The notes under the pieces were generated by a model. That model searched no databases, had not been told where the DNA came from, and saw only the letters and a list, made by a program, of their open reading frames with translations. From NCBI GenBank assembly GCA_032718475.1, contig JAUCBJ010004151.1, forward strand, positions 1-24,164: DNA of 24,164 bases, in the 5' to 3' direction. This stretch comes from Nemertoderma westbladi. Taxonomy: Eukaryota > Xenacoelomorpha > Nemertodermatida > Nemertodermatidae. Positions 9,101 to 21,100 of this stretch are shown in pieces. Numbering within the stretch: the stretch's first letter is position 1; each line of letters starts with the position of its first letter. The position numbers and the translations under genes were made by a program.

Positions 9101-12100
9101 GAATACACTGATGGCTCTTGTCACACCAGAAGCCCTGGATACGAGCGCAGGACCAGTAGTCTGAGTAGCTGTGGTAGAGATTCATCTCGCTCGGAGACAT
9201 ACTGATACGTTGGGGTGTGCCCGAGAGAGTAGAACCTTGGACTTGCTGACGTCCTTCTTCACGTTCGTTTCCAATGGGTACACTAGTTCGGGGATCTGAA
9301 AAAAAGTAATAGTAAATAAATGGTGAAATTTTAAATAACTCATATATTATTGATACAATATTTCCTACGTTCTATGGGAGTACATTATTCGTAGATGGTA
9401 CTCCCGACTCACCTCGGTTTGTGGTCCTCGGTACTTCGCAGACATAGGCCCTCCTCCTACGGCAGTGGTCGTCCGAGAGACAGTTACCCGCGACGTCGAA
9501 TACAACGCAGTCGGCGCCCTTCCGGACGGTGCCATAGGCGCGGTTGTTCGGCTCATCGGCGCACCAGTAGAGGTCGGAATCCAGCACTGTGTCGTCGGAC
9601 CAGACGAACTGGCCCTCGCTGGCAGTGTCTGCGAGTCCCACCCAGGCGTCCTTGTCTCCGTCGACCTTTGTGATTAGTTGGATGTGCTGGTCGTGGGTTT
9701 TTGGTCGCATCAGGTAGCCGCCGAGTCTGTTACAGTGGCGGGACGCGTCGCTGTGTGTCTTACGATCCAGAATGTAAACTAAGTCGGTTTCCTCTAGATA
9801 AATAAATATAAATGAACAATTAACTCAATCGCAACTTGGCAAATAAAATTGTTTGTTTTGACTTCGTAACAAAATTTTACAAATAATTGATATTTATTCT
9901 TGCGGCCAACCTTTTGGGGGTACGGTAGCTGTGTCTTCTAATCCCTGTAGAACATCTTTAAGCTTATCGATGAAATATTCAGCTGACATTGGGTGGTAGA
10001 TGAACTCATCATCAACCTCGTTTACATCGGCCAACGGCTGTTCTGGGACAACGGGAACTGAGATGTGTGGTACCGGGGGATAAACCTCGCGTTGCGAATA
10101 AGGCGAACATTGTCTCCAATCCTCGTCAGAGAAATCAGCGCAATCCACGTACCTGTAGGATAAATAATTAATTGTATGGGGGTGCACTCTCTGAACCTAC
10201 TTGTTGCACTTCCACTCGTTGGGGGTGCACTCTCTGAACCTACTTGTTGCACTTCCACTCGTTGGGGATGCACTCTGAACCTACTTGTTGCACTTCCACT
10301 CGTTGGGGTTGCACTCTCTGAACCTACTTGTTGCACTTCCACTCGTTGGGGATGCACTCTCCGCTGACTTGGCACACAAATCCATTCATTTGGTAGCAGT
10401 GCAACGGGTTACCGAAGGCGTTAACCAAGCGCAGCTCGCGTTCCTGCATCACGTAATTGTGCGCTGTCGGCGTCTGGATCATTGGCTTGTTGGGGTACCG
10501 AATGTTGTTAACTACCTCCCGACCAAGGTAGTTGTTCTGGGCGGTGGGGTTGAACGTTTCGGCGGTTGGGTTGAAGAAATTAGGGTTACCCATTCGTGGT
10601 GTCATATCGACAGTCTCACACATCGCGTCCATGGGGATACACTTGTGGGTAGTACGGCACCATTGTTTGGTAACATCAGTTGCGCACGTCTCTTCAGCGA
10701 TATCTACAGAAACATTAAAGATAAATTAGAATTGAGTTATTTCTATCATTTACTGCAGCACCCTGCAGGAACAATGAATTAGTATTGCAAATTGAATAAT
10801 AAATAAGTATTTTAATGGATACAAAATATATCAGCGACGTACCTTCAGCACTTTTGGGTTCTTCAGTAGGACAACCGAATTCATCCGCACCACCCATGCA
10901 GTCGGGCTCGTTGTCACAGACGAACATGGGTTTCAAGCATTGTAGAACGCTGGGCTGTTTGTAGCACATGAAGGCGTTGTCGCACAATCGACGCGACATG
11001 CAGTAGCTGGGGCTCGCGTGTCCGTTGCAGGAAACCTGAGTCACGTGCATGAAGTATCCCAAGTCGCCTTCCAACGGATTCCACTTATCTACGGGAATGT
11101 CCCGCCAATTACCACTAGGAATGGAACCCTGAAAGATAAATAATTATACTAAATTATTAAAAATATTAATCTTGACCCAAAATACATAAAAAATTATATT
11201 TTTTAGTTAAAATATAGTTTTTCATACAATCGCTGACTATTTAACTCACGAGTAAATCCTTATGGGGACCCTCTACTTCCCACCATTTGGAATCTCTACC
11301 GCGGCACAAATCGCAGGTTTCTATGAACAACGACTCCTCCTTGGGGTGGACTATGGTTGGTTCGTTCTCCGGGATCACGTAGAACTCGCAATAGTTGACA
11401 GTCCGCAGCCACACCTTGCAGTCCTCCGGTTGGGCCTGCCATAGCAACGGGAGTGGATCCGGTCGGTCGGTAGGGGCGGTGTCTGCTGTCCCGACGTCGG
11501 ATGTCCGGTAGTAGTACGGCCAACCCCAACCGGTTCCGACGCTAACATATGGGTGTGTGTAGGCGTAGTCATAGTAATACGGACGCACCGAGTTCCATAG
11601 AACCTGAAAATATATAAAGGATAAATAAAATCAATAAAGTTATTATTTGGCCAAAATAAACTGAAATTGGCAGCTTTAACACCACATTATTGAGCATTCG
11701 GCATTCACAGGCTGCCACTGCCAAAATTACAATTGTATGGTGAGCGGCTGCAGTACGCAGATAAGATGAATAATTAATTAATCAAGAACAATAAAATTAC
11801 TTTACACTCCTGTATCATTATCACATGACTGAAACACCTGCCAGTTTTCTTGAAGCATCATGCTGTCATGCAATTCAATTGATACAATGGTTCTTGTTTA
11901 TAAAAATTGTAAAATCGTCCAATAGGCTAAATAACAAAATTCGGGCCATATCGGATATGACTCTACTAGTGCACAGACAATTAAATCTAACATCAAATTG
12001 TCCAGAATTATTATTAATGAATTATAGACAAAATATAATAATTCCAACTTTAATTAGTGAGTCAATAATTAGCATTCGAGAAAACACATACAGGAGAATA

Positions 12101-15100
12101 GTAAATAATTAAATGAATGCGTTAAACTTACCGGCCAATGACCAAAAGAGAGTGATGAGTAGCAAACAATGAGAAGTGCCACTCTCGAGAGAGAAGAAAA
12201 CTCCATGGTTAATTACCAAATAGAATAACAGATTCAATAAATAACCCTCAAAGTTACACAGTAACCTAAAGTCAACTTCGGCCTAAACTTAAATATAAAA
12301 TGAGTACTGTGAAAGGGTATATTTGCTTCATATAAACCAACGACTAGTATGGTTGACCTTTGACTGCTACTTATCACCCTTGTGGTATCAGCAAATCACA
12401 TCCAATCAACTCGAACAACCTACCAGGTGAGCTGAGTTGTAGATTGCTATCGCTCTATTATATTGACATTCGGATGCCTAATGTAACTGGTGGTTAATTG
12501 GAATCCATATTACGTTGTGGTAAGGTACACCCCCAGTATACACATTAGTAATTGATGGCGTTGTAGTTGTTATCACCTAAATTGGATGTTGCTCTGGCTT
12601 GTACATTAGCTTGTGCCGACGGTATAGATGGATTATCATTAATTACGATCCCAATTCCATCTCTTTTCAAACTCCAACACCGCACTACTTATTTTCTATT
12701 TGTAATTTTATTATATTGGTATGTGTCCCCTTACCCCCTCAAATTCTTCAAACAGCAACAATTTCTTCCCCATTGACAGAATATTATGTTTACTGGAGCA
12801 GATAACAAATGAAAGTGAAATTACTAAAATTAATATAATATAACAAATTATATTACACGGAAAACAATAGCGCTACTATTTTAAGTCGAAACTGAAATGT
12901 ACACATACAGTTTCGAGAACGAGCGAGGTTAATTACGTATCAAGGGGTTAAAGGGAAATAAAGCTATTGGTTTTCATATAATTCGTGAATTATTATCTTT
13001 AAATTGAGGTTCACTTAACCGCAGCGCACTCCTTCCATGTCGAGTTGGCGTCTCACCTATACAACCGTCGTTCGCTCGAGCTGTTTTTTCACTAGGTTAC
13101 TCTCACGTCATCACCTCGCGAAGGTCAACTACCGGTTATTCCGTAGTTCTCCGGGTCGGGTGAGTACAAAACAAAGACCCTCTGTACAAAACAAAGACCC
13201 TCTGTACAAAACAAAGACACTCTGTACAAAACAAAGACCCTCTGTACAAAACAAAGATCCACTGTATCAAAACAAAGACCCTCTGTACAAAACAAAGACA
13301 CTCTGTACAAAACAAAGATCCACTGTATCAAAACAAAGACCCTCTGTACAAAACAAAGACCCTTTGTACAAAACAAAGACCCTCTGTACAAAACAAAGAC
13401 ACTCTGTACAAAACAAAGACCCTCTGTACAAAACAAAGACCCTCTGTACAAAACAAAGACACTCTGTACAAAACAAAGATCCACTGTATCAAAACAAAGA
13501 CCCTCTGTACAAAACAAAGACCCACTGTACAAAACAAAGAGGTAAAGTCGCGTTAGGCCCCAAACAGCCCAGCGTTAGGTGCTATTGCCATTTAAAGGAG
13601 CGGGTTAGTAAAGGAGCAGGTAACAGAGGCGTGTAGGGGGAACCAAAACAATAAACGAAAGTTAACACATGTTACAAGATTATGCAGGCCTTTTAAATGG
13701 GTCTTGGGTCTTTGTTTTGTACACACCCGTAGTTCTCCTCCAATCCTGTTTCCCTTTCAACGGCTGCTGCTCTTACATTGTGACAGACTGGCTAGCCTTT
13801 ACTACCCGGGAATAGGGGGTATGTTTCATAAGTCCAACTGACTGCAGTCATCTTGCTCTCCTTTAGCAGCTGTACCGTATAATAAAATTCGGCACTTGAT
13901 ACCAACTCAATAACAAACTGTTATTATCCTGGTAATCTCCAGGGAGGCAAATCGCTCACGAACTTCGCTGCTGACTCACCCTGTGTAAGTATAACGTTGC
14001 TATTAATTAGTATTACTGGTGGAGGTTTCAACCATGTCGCTCAGTGGCGTTGGGGCGAGTCGCCCCGGGCGCAGGCCAGGTTGGGTGCAAACATCGCCCG
14101 CGTACAACCTTCACCCGGGGGAAACCTTCGCCCGCATGGCAATCTTCGCCCACGAGCAACCTTCGCCCAATAAGATTTGTGTTAGTAACCATTTTATTTA
14201 CAAATTGAGGAAAAGGATCAGGTTACAGAGACGGCTTTTTCAAGCCAATATAATAAACGAAGAAACGAGAAATAGGCACTCAAAGATTGCAAGAATTATT
14301 ATTCACTGCAGGCCATTTATTCTATTTAATAAATACACAATATTCTGGAACAATTTGTTTATGTATGATTAGCTATGCAATATAGATATCGTATAGGCAT
14401 TCCGCTGTTGCCTACCAACTCATAAAATAAATAACACGTTCTAGAATATTATGTATTTATTAAATAGAATAAATGACCTGCAGCGAACAATAATTCTTGC
14501 AATCTTTAAACGCCTATATGTCAGCTGTTTCTCAATGAAATTCAGATATTGTTACATATTTGGAATCCTTGCAACGCAAGCTTTATATTGATGTGAAAAA
14601 ATTACGGCTAAAGTGAAGAATGGCAATGATACAGAGGGTGCGATTTCGCAAAAGACACTTTTTTAAAACGCTTATAAATAAAATTTAAAGGCGAAATCGA
14701 AAATTCCGGCTTCATGGTAGCAATCACGGTGAGTTGAACTAGTTTTTTTTTTAAAGAAAAATTTGGGGGGGGGGGGGGGGTCCGTGTCATCAGAAAATGA
14801 CACTATATTACGGGTCATGGTGTATAATGTTATTAATTAAATTAATTAAATGTTATTATTAACAATGCTATTATCAGTAGTTATTTATATCTAGTCAATC
14901 AATATCTATCTAGTCCGATGGAAGCGTCTGCCAAAACCGTAAATATTCATTCCAGAACATGTATTTATTGAACATACACCCCTAGGGTGTATGCAGTTCA
15001 TTAGTGGCACAGGCAGGAGACACAACGTACTGTATAAATTGAAGGTGAGTTGATTCTTTGGTTGTCTGACTCAACGGATGGTGTATCCCAGTGAGCGTAC

Positions 15101-18100
15101 ATACATAGTAAGGGCTTCCCTCTTAAATAATGGTAACACAATGCAATATATTATACTGTGTAGTATTATTTTTCCGTGGTTGCGTTATGAGCGTATATCT
15201 CAAACTCAATAGTATTTAGTATTGTAGCTGTGTTGTTAATAATATTCATTATAATTGTATATCTTTGCGGTAATACTTAAATTATTTAATAAATTTATTA
15301 ACCTATTTTTAATTGATTTATTGGCTATTTTAATTTCAAAAAAATATCCGTATATACAGAATTTAATAAAAGTGTAAATAAAAATTACTTTGTATTTCGG
15401 GGGGGGGGGGGGGGGGGGGGGGGTTATTTAGACATTGTCCCGCATTAGCCATACGCCACTGATGTCGCTTCAGGCCGAATTAATTTCAATAATATGATGA
15501 TACATACTGGCGCACCATAAACAGTCACTGTGTCGATGTCACGAAGTGGACATTCAGTTCATAAACTACCTAATAAAAGATCTATTACATACAAATAAAG
15601 AACTCATTTCGGGATTTCACTTTAGAATCTCCTTAATAATATATCTTAATATTTCACTTCCTCGCATTCCTTACGCTTGGGAAAAGCTTCCCAACCGAAA
15701 TTTCCCGTAAAATTTCGACAAGGAAAGATAATTACTGAAATGACAGGTAATTAAAAATGACTACCTATCTGCAGGACATCCAATTTGTAACAGCAGGGAA
15801 GGACTGTACGGAAATCGAAGGCTACTAGGCCGACTTGCTGTCGTATTGGAGCCACCCCACATGTAACTAAATTTTAAAAATTTTCAAAAAATCTCCGATA
15901 TTTCTCCAAAGGTACTGATTTTAATCTTTGGTGTTTTCGTTTTCATTGAATCCTTTGGTTACATTTTCAACATTTTGTATTTTTTTTTTACATTTTCAAT
16001 TCGTCTTCATTTTTTCACCCGGGGACGAAAGGTGCAAGTACCGGTAATGAAAAAAACAAGTTAGGTTTGTTATAGATAATTGGACAGAATGGTTAATTAC
16101 GTTAATTAAACGTTAATTAGACGGAAAACTGACGGATAAACAGACAGACAGAACTACGAAAACCCCCGTGACAAAAACCTTAGCTACAGTAGTTTGTGTG
16201 TTTTTTATTATAATTGAACGGGCAACTGGCGGAAAAAACGGACAGACAGCCTAACATGCAGTCAGATTAAATTCCACCAAATGCAAAAATTTACATCGGA
16301 ATCTAAAATCATCGACTAGGAAAACTCCCATAACCAATTTTTAGCTGATGACAGTATTTTATTATAACTGGGCGTAAAACTAACGGACAAACAGCCTAGA
16401 TTCCGCTAAACATATAAATTTACATTGTAATTGTAAATGAAATCTCCGATCAGACTAACCTAACTAACGACCACACAACTCTTCTCAACACCGCTCTCAC
16501 ACCACTGACAAATCTGTTTACAAATTGTGTACAAACTTCAGTAAGATCCACTTCTAAAATCATGGTTGTATCATATTATTCTTACATATTGACGGAGAGT
16601 TTGCGTGGGAAAGTTTAAAAGACATTTTGTTTTACTCATTTTACTCCTATTTCATTTATCGGTCATTATTCCTCACTAAAAATGTATCGCCTCCTCCGAT
16701 CTTTGTCCGATTTAACTATGTGTTTTGTTTGAATGCCTTGTCTCTCCTAAATCCTTAGTTTTTTTCTTGCTACTTTATTTTTTAATAGTTCTCGAGAATA
16801 GTGAGATTGAAGCCTGCGTAGTCTATAAAAATACAAATTTTATGACTTACAGTAGTGTCACGAAAAGTAAAAAAGCCAAAAAAAAATTAATTTGCCGAGA
16901 TTAGATATGCGTTTAGTTTCCCCCGGCTGTCTCCTATTATTTCAACATAAGAGTACCGATTCCGAGTTAAAAAGTCCATCCATCTGGTAACTAACTGGTA
17001 GGGATTAAACTGGGAACCAAAGTTCATAAAATTACACATACCAATGAATCGATTTCAATCAATTTCAACTGGACTGTCTCTTTAAATATTAAATAAACGC
17101 TATGGAATGGCTGATTTTAATTCGAAACTTATTAAAATGTTAGTATGAAAGTAAATAATGATAAATTTAACAATAATGTTGAACCACTGGGTACCAGGTT
17201 GAGGCACCTACAGTACGATAATTAACTGGACAACTGTGCCCAATTAACAGTCAAATTTTACCTTAAAAACTAAAATTGTGGTTTCTATTTTCTAAATTTA
17301 AAAATTATGTCAATAATAGGAAATTTTTAATGCAGTTACAACATAATGTTTTACTTTTTGGAAAATATTTTTCCCAACTCCTGTTTCACTTCCAACTCCT
17401 GTCCCACTCCCAACTCCTGCCCCACTCCCAACTTCTGTCCCACTCCCAACTCCTGTCCCACTTCCAACTCCTGTCCCACACCCAACTCCAGTCCCACCCC
17501 CAACTCCTGTCCCACTCCCAACTCCTGTCCCACACCCAACTCCTGTCCCACTTCCAACTCCTGTCCCACTCCCAACTCCTGTCCCACTTCCAACTCCTGT
17601 CCCACTCCCAACTCCTGCCCCACTCCCAACTTCTGTCCCACTCCCAACTCCTGTCCCACTTCCAACTCCTGTCCCACTCCCAACTCCTGTCCCACTTCCA
17701 ACTCCTGTCCCACTCCCAACTCCTGTCCCACTTCCAACTCCTGTCCCACTCCCAACTCCTGTCCCACTCCGAACTCCTGCCCCACTCCCAACTCCTGCCC
17801 CACTCCCAACTCCTGCCCCATTCCCAACTCCTGCCCCACTCCTAACTCCTGTCCCACTTCCAACTCCTGTCCCACTCCCACCTCCTGTCCCACTCCCAAC
17901 TCCTGTCCCACTCCGAACTCCTGCCCCACTCCCAACTCCTGTCCCACTCCCAACTCCTGCCCCACTCCCAACTCCTGTCCCACTCCCAACTCCAGTCCCA
18001 CTCCCAACTCCTGCCCCACTCCCAACTCCTGTACGACTCCCAACTCCTGTCCCACTTCCAACTCCTGTCCCACTTCCCACTCCTGTCCCACTCCCAACTC

Positions 18101-21100
18101 CTGTCCCACTTCCAACTCCTGTCCCACTCCCAACTCCTGTCCCACTCCCAACTCCTGTCCCACTCACAACTCCTGTCCCACTCCGACCTCCTGCCCCACT
18201 CCCAACTCCTGTCCCACTCCGAACTCCTGCCCCACTCCCAACTCCTGTCCCACTCCCAACTCCTGTCCCACTCCCAACTCCTGTCCCACTCCCAACTCCT
18301 GTCCCACTCCCAACTCCTGTCCCACTCCCAACTCCTGTCCCACTCCCAACTCCTGTCCCACTCCGAACTCCTGCCCCACTCCGAACTCATGCCCCACTCC
18401 CAACTCCTGTCCCACTCCGAACTCCTGCCCCACTCCCAACTCCTGTCCCACTCCCAACTCCTGTCCCACTTCCAACTCCTGTCCCACACCCAACTCCTGC
18501 CCCACTCCCAACTTCTGTCCCACTCCCAACTCCTGTCCCACTCCCAACTCCTGTCCCACTCCCAACTTCTGTCCCACTTCCAACTCCTGTCCCACACCCA
18601 ACTCCTGCCCCACTCCCAACTCCTGTCCCAATCCCAACTCCTGTCCCACTTCCAACTCCTGTCCCACACCCAACTCCAGTCCCACCCCCAACTCCTGTCC
18701 CACTCCCAACTCCTGTCCCACTTCCAACTCCTGTCCCACTCCGAACTCCTGCCCCACTCCGAACTCCTGCCCCACTCCGAACTCCTGTCCCACTCCCAAC
18801 TCCTGTCCCACTCCCAACTCCTGTCCTACTCCCAACTCCTGTCCCACTTCCAACTCCTGTCCCACTCCGAACTCCTGCCCCACTCCCAACTCCTGTCCCA
18901 CTCCCAACTCCTGTCCCACTCCCAACTCCTGTCCCACTCCCAACTCCTGTCCCACTCCCAACTCCTGTCCCACTCCCAACTCCTGTCCCACTCCCAACTC
19001 CTGTCCCACTCCGAACTCCTGCCCCACTCCGAACTCATGCCCCACTCCCAACTCCTGTCCCACTCCGAACTCCTGCCCCACTCCCAACTCCTGTCCCACT
19101 CCCAACTCCTGTCCCACACCCAACTCCTGCCCCACTCCCAACTCCTGTCCCACTCCCAACTCCTGTCCCACTCCCAACTCCTGTCCCACTCCCAACTTCT
19201 GTCCCACTTCCAACTCCTGTCCCACACCCAACTCCTGCCCCACTCCCAACTCCTGTCCCACTCCCAACTCCTGTCCCACTTCCAACTCCTGTCCCACACC
19301 CAACTCCAGTCCCACCCCCAACTCCTGTCCCACTCCCAACTCCTGTCCCACACCCAACTCCTGTCCCACTTCCAACTCCTGTCCCACTCCGAACTCCTGC
19401 CCCACTCCGAACTCCTGTCCCACTCCCAACTCCTGTCCCACTCCCAACTCCTGTCCTACTCCCAACTCCTGTCCCACTTCCAACTCCTGTCCCACACCCA
19501 ACTCCAGTCCCACCCCCAACTCCTGTCCCACTCCCAACTCCTGTCCCACACCCAACTCCTGTCCCACTTCCAACTCCTGTCCCACTCCCAACTCCTGTCC
19601 CACTTCCAACTCCTGTCCCACTCCCAACTCCTGCCCCACTCCCAACTTCTGTCCCACTCCCAACTCCTGTCCCACTTCCAACTCATGTCCCACTCCCAAC
19701 TCCTGTCCCACTTCCAACTCCTGTCCCACTCCCAACTCCTGTCCCACTTCCAACTCCTGTCCCACTCCCAACTCCTGTCCCACTCCGAACTCCTGCCCCA
19801 CTCCCAACTCCTGCCCCACTCCCAACTCCTGCCCCATTCCCAACTCCTGCCCCACTCCTAACTCCTGTCCCACTTCCAACTCCTGTCCCACTCCCACCTC
19901 CTGTCCCACTCCCAACTCCTGTCCCACTCCGAACTCCTGCCCCACTCCCAACTCCTGTCCCACTCCCAACTCCTGCCCCACTCCCAACTCCTGTCCCACT
20001 CCCAACTCCAGTCCCACTCCCAACTCCTGCCCCACTCCCAACTCCTGTACGACTCCCAACTCCTGTCCCACTTCCAACTCCTGTCCCACTTCCCACTCCT
20101 GTCCCACTCCCAACTCCTGTCCCACTTCCAACTCCTGTCCCACTCCCAACTCCTGTCCCACTCCCAACTCCTGTCCCACTCACAACTCATGTCCCACTCC
20201 GACCTCCTGCCCCACTCCCAACTCCTGTCCCACTCCGAACTCCTGCCCCACTCCCAACTCCTGTCCCACTCCCAACTCCTGTCCCACTCCCAACTCCTGT
20301 CCCACTCCCAACTCCTGTCCCACTCCCAACTCCTGTCCCACTCCCAACTCCTGTCCCACTCCCAACTCCTGTCCCACTCCGAACTCCTGCCCCACTCCGA
20401 ACTCATGCCCCACTCCCAACTCCTGTCCCACTCCGAACTCCTGCCCCACTCCCAACTCCTGTCCCACTCCCAACTCCTGTCCCACTTCCAACTCCTGTCC
20501 CACACCCAACTCCTGCCCCACTCCCAACTCCTGTCCCACTCCCAACTCCTGTCCCACTCCCAACTCCTGTCCCACTCCCAACTTCTGTCCCACTTCCAAC
20601 TCCTGTCCCACACCCAACTCCTGCCCCACTCCCAACTCCTGTCCCACTCCCAACTCCTGTCCCACTTCCAACTCCTGTCCCACACCCAACTCCAGTCCCA
20701 CCCCCAACTCCTGTCCCACTCCCAACTCCTGTCCCACACCCAACTCCTGTCCCACTTCCAACTCCTGTCCCACTCCGAACTCCTGCCCCACTCCGAACTC
20801 CTGTCCCACTCCCAACTCCTGTCCCACTCCCAACTCCTGTCCTACTCCCAACTCCTGTCCCACTTCCAACTCCTGTCCTACACCCAACTCCTGTCCCACT
20901 TCCAACTCCTGTCCCACTCCCAATAAGTTCTAACTAAAACAATAATTACTTTATTTTATATTTAAACCCATTAACGTCATGAAAAGAATCTGAAATGAAT
21001 ATTCAACCTTGTGAGTTAGCGTGGTTGCTTCCCATTTCATTCCATTAACAGCTAAGAGATAAAACCCTCGTGTACACTCCGATGTTTAGGTTCAGGTTCA

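Larger units (their letters stand above)
14042..15461. mobile_element. Non-autonomous hAT-like transposon with 8-bp target duplication
   Basis: The element begins CAGTGGCGTTGG and ends with the inverse, CCATACGCCACTG, so the terminal nine bases CAGTGGCGT match perfectly in inverted orientation. It is flanked on both sides by ATGTCGCT (14034-14041 and 15462-15469), a perfect 8-bp duplication typical of hAT transposons, whose ends commonly begin CAG-G. The 1,420-bp interior has no transposase ORF. It holds a subterminal hairpin (14052-14066), a 17-18-bp tandem repeat, an internal foldback and two G runs. It probably moved using an enzyme supplied elsewhere. Confidence 0.78.

Noticed and set aside
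9395-10782. Several 60-165-codon + strand ORFs over the lectin gene
   Set aside because: They are antisense shadows of exons 4-6; the - strand frames carry LDLa and C-type lectin signatures and proper splice sites.
13037-13636. 199- and 135-codon ORFs across the 20-bp minisatellite
   Set aside because: The peptide pattern cycles through all three frames of the monomer, and nothing outside the repeat looks coding.
14019-14372. 117-codon + strand ORF
   Set aside because: It straddles the left end and the subterminal repeat of the hAT-like insertion and has no protein signature.
17310-20926. Other long ORFs in the satellite (GVGSGT-, GVGQEL-, WDRSWE- and HSQLLS-type repeats)
   Set aside because: These are shadows of the same 18-bp repeat in other frames, each broken by stops where a monomer variant creates one.
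17346-20933. 1,195-codon + strand ORF as a confirmed protein gene
   Set aside because: An 18-bp stop-free monomer automatically opens many frames; hundreds of codons are open in other frames on both strands too. There is no signal peptide, no start context and no flanking exon. It is kept as a repeat and raised only as a question in the findings.
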